A stretch of DNA of 23,580 nucleotides from Prevotella sp. CAG:1031 (GCA_000431215.1 HF985560.1:1-23580), one strand, 5' to 3'. Counted from the stretch's first letter, positions 13,209 through 21,749 are shown. Numbers and translations: made by a program. The notes: generated by a model from the letters alone, not told the origin.

Positions 13209-15695
13209 GTGTATCTACGCAAGCTACTGACGCCGATAGCGATGTTGCCGCTCGCCGCAATGATGGGCGGTTGTGCCGACGACAGCTCTCCCGACGCCTA
13301 TAATGGGACGGGAGCTCTCGATGTGTCGCTGGCGATTGTAGCTCCCGAGGGGCTTGATGTCGACGGGTCGGCAATGCCGGCAACAGGCGATTTCGCGCTG
13401 ACGCTCACTTCTGCTGCAAACGGCGCCTCTCACCGCTGGGCATCGTTCGACGACTACGAACAGGGGAGTGGCTTCACGGCCGGGGAATACACCGTATCGG
13501 CCATCTATGCTCCGTTAAACCGTGAGGGAATGCCCGACGCCTTGCGCCCGGCCTTTGCCGCCGAAGAGAAAGCCGCCATTTCAGAAGGGCAGACGACCTC
13601 TCTCCTTCTCAGGGCTCAGATGACGTCGGCGGTGGTGACCGTCAATGCCTCAGACGGATTCATCACGCGGTTCGGCAATGACGCCGTTACCTTACACGCT
13701 CTCAACGGCGGCTTCGTAAAACCCGCCGGCCTCGCCGGCGAATACAACTACCTCAAGGCGGGAAGCGTAGGATGCGGCGTGACAGTCGAGGGCGCTTACG
13801 GCCCGCTGGCTCTCATGCTTCAGTCAAACATCGAAACCCGTTCAGGAGAACTGCTTCCTTTCAACCTCGATTACGACCCCACGACCCTCGACCTGACGGC
13901 GACGTGGGGCGACGACGGAGCGACGACCATCGCCGTCACCAAGGAGCTTCTGTCGGCGCGCGCTCCGATTGTGACAGTGTCGGCCGACGTTCTGGAGCTG
14001 ACAGAGCACACCTCCGGCGACAAGCCTCTGACATTCACCGTCGAGCCGTCGACCTCGGCTCCGCTGGCAAATGTGTTTCTGAGCATTTCGTCAGCTTCGC
14101 TCTATGAGCAGGGGTGCCCTCCCTATATCGACCTTGCCCATCCCTCGGAAAGCGACCTCGCGTTTATGAAATCTGTCGGCATGGAAGTGCCCCGGTTCGA
14201 ACCGGGGAAAACAACCGTCATCAACCTCGACAACCTTATCGACAATCTCGAATACAGGGCCGACGGCAACAACACGACTCAGATGTCGATAAGCGCCGTC
14301 GACGCGATGAGAAGAACGAACACTCCGGTCGCGACGTCGGTCGTGACGCTCCCGGCCGAACTCGCTGTCGAAAGCGTGTCTGACGCCGTCATAGGCGTGA
14401 ACCGCGCCGACATAACAGTGGTTTCTCCGAGCCAGAACCCCGAGAAATATCTGACCGTAAAAACCGGCGACACAACGTTGCCCACAGGGCCCGGCGAGCC
14501 GCTCGGAGAAGGCCGTTACCGCATCAGTGTAACTTTGCCCGAAGGCAACGAGCCTGTCGACGTCGACATCCTTTACAACGGAGTAGTGAAAGCCACAGCC
14601 ACAATCAGGCGCGTATCGCCCGACTACAGTGTGGCGATCGACGCTTTCGCGACATACGCCATGCTGCGTATCGACATGGCCGACGACGATCTGCGCGACA
14701 TCGTCACCGACAACCTCAGTGTATGGATAGACGGCGCTCAACATCCCGTCTATGCCCGCGACACAGAGCGGAACGCCATCTATGTGATGGGGCTGACTCC
14801 GGCCACCCGCTATTCCCTGCGCACTTCGCTGCTGCCGCGGCCGTCTGAGAAAGACCCGGAGTTCAATTTCGTCACAGAAAGGGCGGCCCAATTGCCCAAT
14901 CCGAGTTTCGAGGACGTCAAACACACAATCGAGCTCGACAAAATCAACAGCGGAGGTCGATATTCACAGACCTACGCCGAAATCTACAACTGGCAGAACA
15001 CTTCGTCGTTCGACGAATGGACTCCGACAAAATGGGCCATGACCAACGCCAAGACGTTCAATAAGTCGGCCCGAAACATGAACACCTGGTATGTCCAGCC
15101 GTCGGTAGTATCGACCCTCGACGCCATGGATGCCGACTACGGCGTGGAGCTCATCAGCGTTGCCTTCGATCCCGCAGGCCCGGAGATTGCGCCCTACCGT
15201 CAGGAATCGGAGCCCTACGTGCGCTACTCACGCAACATTCCTGAGATCGCCTACCGCGCCGCCGGCCGCATATTCCTCGGCAGCTACAGTTTCGACGCAG
15301 CCTCGATGACCGAGACATATAACGAAGGACTGCCGTTCGCATCGCGCCCGACAAGTCTCAACGGATTCTATCAATACCGCCCGGCTGCGGCCAATCCCGC
15401 CGACCGCGGCCTCGTCGAGATAGAGCTCTTCGGCGAAGAAAACGGCCGCGAGGTTGTAATCGCCTCGGCCAAAACCCGGCTGTCGCCGGCAACGGGCTAT
15501 GCAGCCTTCAACATACCTCTCTCCTACAACCGGTTCGGAATAAAAGCCACCCGGATAAAAGTAATGTTCAGCTCGTCGGACACCCCGACAGGCATTGCTA
15601 CAGAATCAATAAATGTCAAGACCGACGACGACCCCGTCAGCGCCACCTCAATCGGAAGCCGTCTGAAGCTCGACAACATAACATTAGCCTATTAA
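13209..15695 (+). CDS. Surface lipoprotein, DUF4493-like N-terminal region and C-terminal PCMD domain
   Basis: An 828-residue lipoprotein. The start must be GTG at 13209: TAA at 13203-13205 closes the frame upstream and no other codon leaves a full signal peptide. Lipobox MGGC puts lipidation at Cys22, followed by ADD, which resembles the acidic surface-export signal of Bacteroidota. Residues ~35-250 match the DUF4493 pattern (GTGALDVSLAIVAPEGL through LDLTATWGDDGATTIAVT). Ig/fibronectin-like segments follow to ~555 (MGLTPATRYSLRTSL). From ~562 (LPNPSFED) to the end lies a PCMD domain, the putative carbohydrate metabolism domain PF13201, with RPTSLNGFYQYRP, DRGLVEIELFGEENG and KLDNITLAY. It probably binds a glycan at the surface; no enzymatic activity is known. 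First gene of the operon, 11 bp before the barrel gene. Confidence 0.82.
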   Translation: MYLRKLLTPIAMLPLAAMMGGCADDSSPDAYNGTGALDVSLAIVAPEGLDVDGSAMPATGDFALTLTSAANGASHRWASFDDYEQGSGFTAGEYTVSAIYAPLNREGMPDALRPAFAAEEKAAISEGQTTSLLLRAQMTSAVVTVNASDGFITRFGNDAVTLHALNGGFVKPAGLAGEYNYLKAGSVGCGVTVEGAYGPLALMLQSNIETRSGELLPFNLDYDPTTLDLTATWGDDGATTIAVTKELLSARAPIVTVSADVLELTEHTSGDKPLTFTVEPSTSAPLANVFLSISSASLYEQGCPPYIDLAHPSESDLAFMKSVGMEVPRFEPGKTTVINLDNLIDNLEYRADGNNTTQMSISAVDAMRRTNTPVATSVVTLPAELAVESVSDAVIGVNRADITVVSPSQNPEKYLTVKTGDTTLPTGPGEPLGEGRYRISVTLPEGNEPVDVDILYNGVVKATATIRRVSPDYSVAIDAFATYAMLRIDMADDDLRDIVTDNLSVWIDGAQHPVYARDTERNAIYVMGLTPATRYSLRTSLLPRPSEKDPEFNFVTERAAQLPNPSFEDVKHTIELDKINSGGRYSQTYAEIYNWQNTSSFDEWTPTKWAMTNAKTFNKSARNMNTWYVQPSVVSTLDAMDADYGVELISVAFDPAGPEIAPYRQESEPYVRYSRNIPEIAYRAAGRIFLGSYSFDAASMTETYNEGLPFASRPTSLNGFYQYRPAAANPADRGLVEIELFGEENGREVVIASAKTRLSPATGYAAFNIPLSYNRFGIKATRIKVMFSSSDTPTGIATESINVKTDDDPVSATSIGSRLKLDNITLAY

Positions 15696-15706
15696 CCCAC
15701 GACTCA

Positions 15707-16447
15707 ATGGTCAAGAACCTGAAAATAGCGTTACCCCTGATTCTGATTGCCGCGTTCGCCCTCGGCACGCACGCTCAGGAGCATTTCAAACGCTGGCTCG
15801 AGCAGATTTCGTTCGTGCCCAAAGGACAATGGATCGGAGGCGTCTCAGTGAGCTATTCCCAGAGCGACTTCGAAAACTATCAGTTTCTGATAGTAGAGAA
15901 CCTCAACGGCGACACTTATACGTTCAAAGTGAGCCCGATGGTGATGTTCTGTTTCAAAGACAACCTCGCCGCCGGCGGACGACTGTCTTACAGCCGCTCG
16001 CGCACCCGGCTCGACGGCGCCTCGCTGGTGCTCGGAGCCGACACCTCCTACGACGTCGACAATCTATATTCCATTTCCCACAACTACCACGGAACCGCCA
16101 TGTTCCGAAACTACATATCGCTGGGGAAGTCAATGCGCTTCGGATTCTTCAACGAGGTTGACCTGTCGCTCGGAGGCGGCCAGTCGAAACTTGTCAACGG
16201 CACCGGTGACGAACTGACAGGAACCTACGAGCGCAATTTCAACCTCAACATCGGCCTGACCCCGGGAGTGATTATGTTTCTGAGCAACTACTCGGCCTTA
16301 GAGGTGAGCATCGGCGTCTTAGGATTCAATTATACCCATACCCATTCGATAAGCGACCAGATTTATCATGCCGAGCGCAACCGCAAATCGGCCAATTTCC
16401 GCATCAACCTCTTCTCGGTGCAGTTCGGAGTCGCATTCTATATCTGA
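15707..16447 (+). CDS. Outer-membrane beta-barrel protein, paralogue 1
   Basis: A 246-residue product with a signal peptide (cleavage likely after THA, residue 23, giving QEHFKRW) and no lipobox. The rest is a run of alternating amphipathic strands with a terminal aromatic strand, FSVQFGVAFYI, ending in a hydrophobic residue as expected for BamA-assembled barrels. Family-like blocks are SFVPKGQWIGGVSVSYSQ, FKVSPMVMFCFKDNLAAGG, YHGTAMFRNYISLGKSMR, FFNEVDLSLGGGQSK and LTPGVIMFLSNYSALEV. Around ten strands are likely by eye. The next gene encodes a clear paralogue. It lies 11 bp after the first PCMD lipoprotein and 7 bp before the second barrel, so translation is coupled. Its job is unknown; an anchor or pore partner for the lipoproteins is plausible. 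Confidence 0.82.
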   Translation: MVKNLKIALPLILIAAFALGTHAQEHFKRWLEQISFVPKGQWIGGVSVSYSQSDFENYQFLIVENLNGDTYTFKVSPMVMFCFKDNLAAGGRLSYSRSRTRLDGASLVLGADTSYDVDNLYSISHNYHGTAMFRNYISLGKSMRFGFFNEVDLSLGGGQSKLVNGTGDELTGTYERNFNLNIGLTPGVIMFLSNYSALEVSIGVLGFNYTHTHSISDQIYHAERNRKSANFRINLFSVQFGVAFYI

Positions 16448-16454
16448 TCACCGT

Positions 16455-17345
16455 ATGTCAAGATTAACGATACTCATAGCAGCCCTGCTGCTCGGCATAG
16501 CTTCGGTCGAGGCGGCGCAGCCAAAACGGTATGTCGGCCCCGTCGAAATTCCCGACTCTACGATCGCGCTGAGCGAATTCTCGTCGCCTGCCGAACTCCA
16601 CCGATATATCAACGATGAAAAAGTCATCGTGGGGAAAGACACAATCAGCATGATTCTGCCCGAACGCAATTTCGGACGGTATGACCGCGGACTGTTCAAC
16701 TTTCTGTTTATCCCTAAAGGGCAGTGGGCTTTCGGCCTCACGGCCGGTTACGGCGAATTCAACACCGACGACGTTCAGGTTCTTTCAATACTGAAAGGTC
16801 TGACTTTCAAAGGCAAGCAATATTCCGTCAGCCCCACTGTCAGCTACTTTTTCCGTTCGAACCAGTCGATAGGTCTGAAATTCAACTACTCGCGCGGAAC
16901 CGCCGACCTCGAAGGGATGTCGGTCAATTTCGACGACGACCTCAACTTCACACTCTCTGACGTCAGCTATTATTCCCAGAGCTACGGAGTATCGGCGTTC
17001 TACCGCAACTATATCGGTCTGAGCTCTCTGAAACGGTTCGCAATCTTCAACGAGATCGACCTGTCGGTGTCGAGCGGCCTTTCGCGTTTCAACCGGCTCT
17101 ATAACGGCGAACCTAAAAGCACCCGCACAGCCAACACAACCGCGGCGCTGAATTTCAGCCCCGGCGTGTGTATGTTCATCATGGACTATATCAGCTTTCA
17201 GGTTTCCTTCGGAGTTTTCGGTCTGAAAATAAGCCACGACCATCAGACGACAAACGGCGTCGACGAAGGCTCGCGCACTTCATCGGGAGCCAATTTCCGT
17301 TTCAACCTTTTCAACATAAAATTCGGCATCGGTGTCCACATATAA
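16455..17345 (+). CDS. Outer-membrane beta-barrel protein, paralogue 2
   Basis: A 296-residue product from the ATG at 16455; the frame is open back to 16368, but that stretch overlaps the previous gene and is not signal-like. The signal peptide is MSRLTILIAALLLGIASVEA. An extra ~70-residue N-terminal segment (residues 21-90, with STIALSEFSSPAELHRYIND) precedes the barrel and is absent from paralogue 1. The barrel part matches paralogue 1 block by block: LFIPKGQWAFGLTAGYGE, YSVSPTVSYFFRSNQS, SAFYRNYIGLSSLKRFA, IFNEIDLSVSSGLSRF, FSPGVCMFIMDYISFQV and a final FNIKFGIGVHI. The extra N-terminal segment could be a periplasmic contact. The next gene starts 14 bp before this one ends. Confidence 0.82.
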   Translation: MSRLTILIAALLLGIASVEAAQPKRYVGPVEIPDSTIALSEFSSPAELHRYINDEKVIVGKDTISMILPERNFGRYDRGLFNFLFIPKGQWAFGLTAGYGEFNTDDVQVLSILKGLTFKGKQYSVSPTVSYFFRSNQSIGLKFNYSRGTADLEGMSVNFDDDLNFTLSDVSYYSQSYGVSAFYRNYIGLSSLKRFAIFNEIDLSVSSGLSRFNRLYNGEPKSTRTANTTAALNFSPGVCMFIMDYISFQVSFGVFGLKISHDHQTTNGVDEGSRTSSGANFRFNLFNIKFGIGVHI

Positions 17346-18909
17346 CAAGCTTCTCACAATCCTCGGGCTGACAGCCCTGACGGTTCTCTGCGGATGTATC
17401 AGTAACGACATCCCCTATCCGCGGATTCAGGCCAACTTTGCCTCCTTCGAAGTCGAAGGACAGATTCAGGCAACCGGCATCGACTCGATAAACCGCTCTC
17501 TGACAGTATATCTCGACGAAACGGTCGACATTCAGTCTGTCCGCCTGAAATCATTCGTGACAACTCCCGCCGGAGTCACCTGGGCCGACAGTGCGACGTT
17601 CGCTTCGGGAATCGATCTCAGCAAGCCGGTCACCACCACCCTGCGGCTCTATCAGGACTATTCATGGGTTGTCAGCGCAGTGCAGAACATCGACCGGTAT
17701 TTCACTGTAGCCAACCAGATCGGAGCGTCGACAATCGACGTGCCGGGCCGGCGCGTCGTGGCCTATGTCCCGATGCAGGCCAACATAACAGCTATCGAAG
17801 TTCTGACAATGAAGCTCGCCGGCCCCGAGACCACCTATTCGCCCGAGATTACCGGAAAGCGAATCGACTTCTCGACACCGTTCGAGCTGACCGTCACCGA
17901 ACACGGCCGTTCTGAAAAATGGACTCTCTACGTGCTTCAGACCGACGCCAGCGTCGTACTCGAGAGCGTTGACGCATGGACTAACGTCGCATGGCTCCAC
18001 GCATCGGCCGAAGCCGGACGCGATAACGGCTTCGAATACCGCCGGGCCGATTCTCAGGAATGGACTAAGGTGCCAGACGAATGGGTTACTCAATCCGGCG
18101 GGGCAATGACTGCCCGGCTCGTAGGCCTGACGCCTCTGACGACTTATCAGGCCCGCGCGCGAAGCGACCAGGACTATAGTATCGAGGTCGAATTCACCAC
18201 CGAAGACACCTACACACTGCCGAACGGCAGTTTTGACGACTGGTGGCTCGACGGCAAGATATGGTGCCCGTGGATCGAGGGTGGCAGCCCCTACTGGGGA
18301 ACCGGCAACAAAGGCGCCACAACCCTGGGATCGAGCAACACATATCCGACCGACGACACTGCCACAGGCTCAGGACAGGCTGCCTGCCTCGAAACTCGCT
18401 TTGTAGGGATCGGCGCACTCGGCAAACTCGCTGCCGGCAATCTCTTCGCCGGCGACTACGTCAAGACCGACGGCACTAACGGAATCCTCGATTTCGGCCG
18501 TCCATTCACACAACATCCGACTGCCCTGCGCGGTTATTATAAGTATACGACAGCTCCGATAAGCCACACTTCGTCGGGCTTCGAGAATCTCGCCGGTCGC
18601 CCCGACAGCTGCATTATCTGGATAGCGCTGATCGATGCCCCCAAACCTTTCGAGATTCGCACAAACCCGGCCAATCGGCATCTCTTCAACCCCGACGCCC
18701 CCGATGTCATCGCCTACGGCTCTATGGAGGTCGGATACGATGTCAACAACTATATCCCCTTCAGAATCGAGCTGAATTATAAAGACACGGCCCGTAAACC
18801 CCGCTACATGCTGATAGTGGCCTCGGCAAGCAAATACGGCGATTATTTCACAGGCGGCAACGGCGCCAAGCTCTTCATTGACAACTTCTCACTCGATTTC
18901 GATTACTAA
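17332..18909 (+). CDS. Lipoprotein with fibronectin III-like and C-terminal PCMD domains
   Basis: A 525-residue lipoprotein starting at GTG 17332, inside the end of the previous gene. The signal LGLTALTVLCGC places lipidation at Cys22, followed by ISND. Residues ~30-210 contain two DUF5018-like or Ig-like repeats (SLTVYLDETVDIQSVRLKSF and TIDVPGRRVVAYVPMQANIT). A fibronectin III-like segment follows at ~215-293 (GLTPLTTYQARARSDQ). From ~296 (LPNGSFDDWW) to the end is a PCMD domain with the family's GYYKYTTAPISHT, DSCIIWIALIDAP, YIPFRIELNYKD and LFIDNFSLDFDY. The fibronectin-then-PCMD order is shared with the first lipoprotein of this operon, so the two bracket the barrel pair. A glycan-binding surface role is inferred. 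It ends 18 bp before the nucleotidyltransferase gene. Confidence 0.83.
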   Translation: MSTYNKLLTILGLTALTVLCGCISNDIPYPRIQANFASFEVEGQIQATGIDSINRSLTVYLDETVDIQSVRLKSFVTTPAGVTWADSATFASGIDLSKPVTTTLRLYQDYSWVVSAVQNIDRYFTVANQIGASTIDVPGRRVVAYVPMQANITAIEVLTMKLAGPETTYSPEITGKRIDFSTPFELTVTEHGRSEKWTLYVLQTDASVVLESVDAWTNVAWLHASAEAGRDNGFEYRRADSQEWTKVPDEWVTQSGGAMTARLVGLTPLTTYQARARSDQDYSIEVEFTTEDTYTLPNGSFDDWWLDGKIWCPWIEGGSPYWGTGNKGATTLGSSNTYPTDDTATGSGQAACLETRFVGIGALGKLAAGNLFAGDYVKTDGTNGILDFGRPFTQHPTALRGYYKYTTAPISHTSSGFENLAGRPDSCIIWIALIDAPKPFEIRTNPANRHLFNPDAPDVIAYGSMEVGYDVNNYIPFRIELNYKDTARKPRYMLIVASASKYGDYFTGGNGAKLFIDNFSLDFDY

Positions 18910-18927
18910 CCAACCTTACAACATACA

Positions 18928-19833
18928 ATGAAACCTACTCTATTCGTTCTCGCCGCCGGCATGGGAAGCCGCTATGGCGGTCTGAAACAGCTCGATCCGC
19001 TCGGCCCTCAGGGACAGACCATAATGGACTATTCGATATTCGACGCTATCCGCGCCGGATTCGGCAAAGTCGTTTTCGTTATCCGCAAGGATTTCGAAGA
19101 AGATTTCCGCCGCTCTATTCTCTCTAAATACGAAGGACATATACCCGTCGAGGTCGTTTTCCAGTCGACCGACAAACTTCCCGAAGGATACACCTGCCCC
19201 GAAGAACGCACAAAACCGTGGGGAACTAACCACGCCGTCATGATGGGCGCCGATGTTATCAATGAACCCTTTGCAGTCATCAACGCCGACGACTTCTACG
19301 GACGCGACGCCTTTGCCGTTATTGCCGCCGACCTCATGCGCGAGCGCACCCGCAAGGGCGACTACTCGATGGTAGGATTCCGCGTCGGCAACACTATGAG
19401 CGAAAACGGAAGTGTTTCGCGCGGAGTGTGCTCGGTCAACGCCGATGGAAATCTGACAAAAGTCGTCGAACGCACAGGCATAGCCTACGACGAAGATCAC
19501 CGCATATGCTTCCTCGACGAGAACAACGAGACAGAATATCTCGATCCCTCGACCCCCGTGTCGATGAACCTCTGGGGATTCACGCCTGACTATTTCAGCT
19601 ATTCCGACAGAGAATTCCGCCGGTTCCTCGACAAATGCCTGACAACGCCGAAAGCCGAATTCTACATCCCGACAGCCATCGACACCCTTATCAACAGCGG
19701 CGAAGCCACAGTGAAAGTGCTCGACACGACATCGCGCTGGTTCGGAGTCACATACGCAGCCGACCGTCAGGGTGTAGTCGACAAACTCGCTGCCCTTCAT
19801 GCCGCCGGCGAATATCCCGACACGATGTTTTGA
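18928..19833 (+). CDS. Sugar nucleotidyltransferase-like protein (NTP_transferase family)
   Basis: A 301-residue cytoplasmic protein. The nucleotide-binding signature LAAGMGSRYGGLKQ (residues 8-21) marks the sugar-1-phosphate nucleotidyltransferase superfamily. The metal-binding Asp is in FAVINADDFYGRDAF, and MNLWGFTPDYF and STPVS are further family blocks. It joins a sugar-1-phosphate to a nucleotide in characterised relatives; substrate and nucleotide cannot be told here. In many Bacteroidota this subfamily sits beside a sugar kinase-like phosphotransferase; here it sits between a PCMD lipoprotein (18 bp upstream) and an exported amylase (43 bp downstream). The ATG at 18928 is directly at the conserved N terminus. 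It may feed glycan building for the cell envelope. Confidence 0.85.
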   Translation: MKPTLFVLAAGMGSRYGGLKQLDPLGPQGQTIMDYSIFDAIRAGFGKVVFVIRKDFEEDFRRSILSKYEGHIPVEVVFQSTDKLPEGYTCPEERTKPWGTNHAVMMGADVINEPFAVINADDFYGRDAFAVIAADLMRERTRKGDYSMVGFRVGNTMSENGSVSRGVCSVNADGNLTKVVERTGIAYDEDHRICFLDENNETEYLDPSTPVSMNLWGFTPDYFSYSDREFRRFLDKCLTTPKAEFYIPTAIDTLINSGEATVKVLDTTSRWFGVTYAADRQGVVDKLAALHAAGEYPDTMF

Positions 19834-19876
19834 CATTTCTCCACTCCCATATCATACTTACAATCACAGAACTATA

Positions 19877-21292
19877 ATGAAAAAACTTATCGCAATAGCT
19901 TCGGCAGCGCTTCTCGTTGCCGGAGCTACACCAGCCTCCACGCGCAAGAGCCGCGCCGACAACGACATCATACTCCACGCCTTCACATGGTCGTTCGACA
20001 CCATCGCGGCAAACATGAAGCAGATTGCCGACGCCGGATTCACCTACGTGCAGACCTCTCCGGCCAACACCTGCTTCGTCGGTGAGGACGGCGGAATGGC
20101 CCTTTTCAGTCAGGAAGGCGACTCTGTCAAAGGTAAATGGTATTACCACTACCAGCCTATCGACTGGCAGATCGGCAATTACCAGCTCGGCACCCGCGAC
20201 GGCTTCCGTGCTCTGGCCGACAGCGCCGACCGCTATGGCGTCAAAATTATTGTAGACGTTCTGCCGAACCACACTGCCTTTGACCGCACAGCCGTGCTCC
20301 CCGCGCTGAACAATGCCGCCGGAGGACATGAGAACCTCTACCACGCCAACGGATTCAACAATATTACCGAATGGAACGACAGACTTCAGTGCACAACCGG
20401 CGCTATGGGCGGGCTTCCCGACGTCAACACCGAGAATCCGGGCTTCCAGCATTATTTCCTCCAATATATAAATGACCTCATCAACCTCGGCGCCCGCGGT
20501 TTCCGCTACGACACCGCAAAACATATCGGGCTCCCCTCCGACCCGCTCGACCCGCGTTCGAAGCAGAACGACTTCTGGGACATAGCAACGGGGCGCAAAG
20601 GTGTGAGAGGTCTGTCGCTGCTGATGCCCGACTCTCTGTTTATCTACGGCGAGGTTCTTCAGGACAAAAATGTCAAGGAGAAAGAATATGAAGAATACAT
20701 CGACCAGACAGCAAGCGCCTACGGCCATGAACTGCGTCAGGCTCTCGAAAACGGCAAAGCCGACATCGCCGCGCTCTCCGACTGGCACCATCCCGCCGAT
20801 CCTTCCCATCTGGTCACCTGGGTCGAGAGCCACGACACCTACGCCAACGCCCATGAAAGCGCCCATCTGACCGACGACATGGTGCGCCAGGGATGGGTAT
20901 GGCTGACGGCTCGCGAGAAAGGCACCCCGCTCTTTTTCAGCCGTCCAGCCGGACGCACTCCCGAGAAATACTGGGGCAACAACCGTATCGGAGCCCGCGG
21001 CAACGACGAGTTCTTTCATCCCGAGGTCGTCGCCGCGAATAAATTCCGCCGGTCGATGGCCGGTCAGCCCGAACAGATCGGAACCCTCGACGACGGCACT
21101 GTCCTCTACGTCGCCCGCGGCTGTAAAGGGCTGGCTCTGATAAACATATCTCAGAAGCCGCAGAAGATCAAAATGGAGACTGCTCTCCCCGACGGCACCT
21201 ACACCGACAGCGTCCACGGCCTTACATTCAAGGTAAAAAAAGGAGTCCTCACGGGAAAATTGACACCGACAAGCTCGGCCCTTATATTTTAA
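19877..21292 (+). CDS. Exported GH13 alpha-amylase
   Basis: A 471-residue glycoside hydrolase of family GH13, which cleaves alpha-glucosidic bonds with retention. The frame opens at 19799, but that overlaps the previous gene; the ATG at 19877 starts a clean signal peptide, MKKLIAIASAALLVAGATPA, with no lipobox, so the enzyme is probably periplasmic. Conserved regions are in order: DVLPNHT (residues 127-133), GFRYDTAKH with nucleophile D212, IYGEV with acid/base E259, and ESHDTYAN with H319-D320. A short C-terminal beta domain covers ~400-471. All catalytic residues are present. It is the last gene of the operon and is followed by a strong terminator. No SusC/SusD-type genes are nearby, so its substrate supply is not that of a standard starch locus. 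Confidence 0.92.
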   Translation: MKKLIAIASAALLVAGATPASTRKSRADNDIILHAFTWSFDTIAANMKQIADAGFTYVQTSPANTCFVGEDGGMALFSQEGDSVKGKWYYHYQPIDWQIGNYQLGTRDGFRALADSADRYGVKIIVDVLPNHTAFDRTAVLPALNNAAGGHENLYHANGFNNITEWNDRLQCTTGAMGGLPDVNTENPGFQHYFLQYINDLINLGARGFRYDTAKHIGLPSDPLDPRSKQNDFWDIATGRKGVRGLSLLMPDSLFIYGEVLQDKNVKEKEYEEYIDQTASAYGHELRQALENGKADIAALSDWHHPADPSHLVTWVESHDTYANAHESAHLTDDMVRQGWVWLTAREKGTPLFFSRPAGRTPEKYWGNNRIGARGNDEFFHPEVVAANKFRRSMAGQPEQIGTLDDGTVLYVARGCKGLALINISQKPQKIKMETALPDGTYTDSVHGLTFKVKKGVLTGKLTPTSSALIF

Positions 21293-21394
21293 GATTATTT
21301 AACCATTTCGGTTTGCAGGCATTTTCCGCCTGAAAAACGACACTTTCAAAGCGCAATCAACCCCGTTAACATAAAATAGTAGCAATTTGCAATA

Positions 21395-21431
21395 AATCGC
21401 CCGCCCGAAAGGCGGGCGATTATATTTTTTG
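21395..21431 (+). terminator. Rho-independent terminator of the PCMD-amylase operon
   Basis: A perfect 10-bp GC-rich stem (21396-21405 with 21411-21420), extended by one A-T pair, with loop CGAAA, is followed by TATATTTTTT. It lies about 100 bp after the amylase stop. Confidence 0.9.
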
Positions 21432-21444
21432 TTGCAAAATGTTG

Positions 21445-21474
21445 TTGACTTTTCGAAATAAGTATTTATCTTTG
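21445..21474 (+). promoter_or_regulatory. Promoter P1 of the candidate small RNA
   Basis: TTG (21445-21447), a 19-bp spacer, then TATCTTTG (21467-21474), a full Bacteroidota match. Transcription should begin near 21481, inside the first arm of a strong hairpin. No start codon with a plausible gene follows before the terminator at 21633. Confidence 0.65.
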
Positions 21475-21480
21475 CGATGT

Positions 21481-21669
21481 CGGGTTGCAAAACGGTTGCA
21501 ATCCGACAAGGATAAATTCGACAGGAAAGAGAGACAGAGAAAGAAGGAAATAGACAGAATAGACAAGGACTTTTTCATTGTACATTAAAAGACATCAATA
21601 ATCCACTGACGTTAAGTACTATGTGTAAGCAGCGACGCGTGTCCGTGAGGCCACGCGTCGATTGTTTTT
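21481..21669 (+). ncRNA. Candidate stand-alone small RNA, about 190 nt
   Basis: It is bounded by promoter P1 and an intrinsic terminator (21633-21669). The 5' end forms a 13-bp stem (21478-21490 with 21496-21508, one G-U pair, loop AACGG); if the start is at 21481, 10 bp of it remain in the RNA. A purine-rich, probably unpaired stretch of ~60 bases follows (21509-21571), with repeats such as AGACAGAG and AGACAGAA. A weaker stem pairs CATtGTAC (~21578) with GTACtATG (~21616). I cannot assign a known family. The size fits 6S RNA, but I see no end-to-end pairing. It could also be an attenuated leader of the carboxyltransferase gene, but that gene has its own closer promoter. Confidence 0.5.
21633..21669 (+). 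terminator. Intrinsic terminator of the candidate small RNA
   Basis: A perfect 9-bp stem, CGACGCGTG (21633-21641) with CACGCGTCG (21652-21660), has a 10-base loop and is followed by ATTGTTTTT. Confidence 0.75.
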
Positions 21670-21749
21670 CGGCATTTCGAAACGAAAGATCAGCCGCCCG
21701 AAGAGTCTCAGGCTGCTCTCGGACGGCCTTACGCAAGTGGCCTAAAAAG

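Noticed and set aside
14091..14924. A 277-codon minus-strand frame inside the first PCMD lipoprotein gene
   Set aside because: It is a shadow of the plus-strand frame, which has a signal peptide and two recognised domain regions.
18940..21217. Long minus-strand open frames (298 and 489 codons) opposite the nucleotidyltransferase and amylase
   Set aside because: They mirror strongly coding plus-strand genes with full catalytic motifs. The antisense products are Val/Gly/Asp-rich with no recognisable domain, as expected from codon bias.
13209..21292. Reading the plus-strand operon as a classical starch (Sus-like) polysaccharide utilisation locus
   Set aside because: There is no TonB-dependent SusC-like receptor (the barrels are only ~250-300 residues) and no SusD-like protein. 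An amylase alone does not define such a locus.
21477..21515. A 12-codon frame (MSGCKTVAIRQG) at the 5' end of the candidate RNA
   Set aside because: The ATG lies upstream of the predicted transcription start and the codons simply read through the hairpin.
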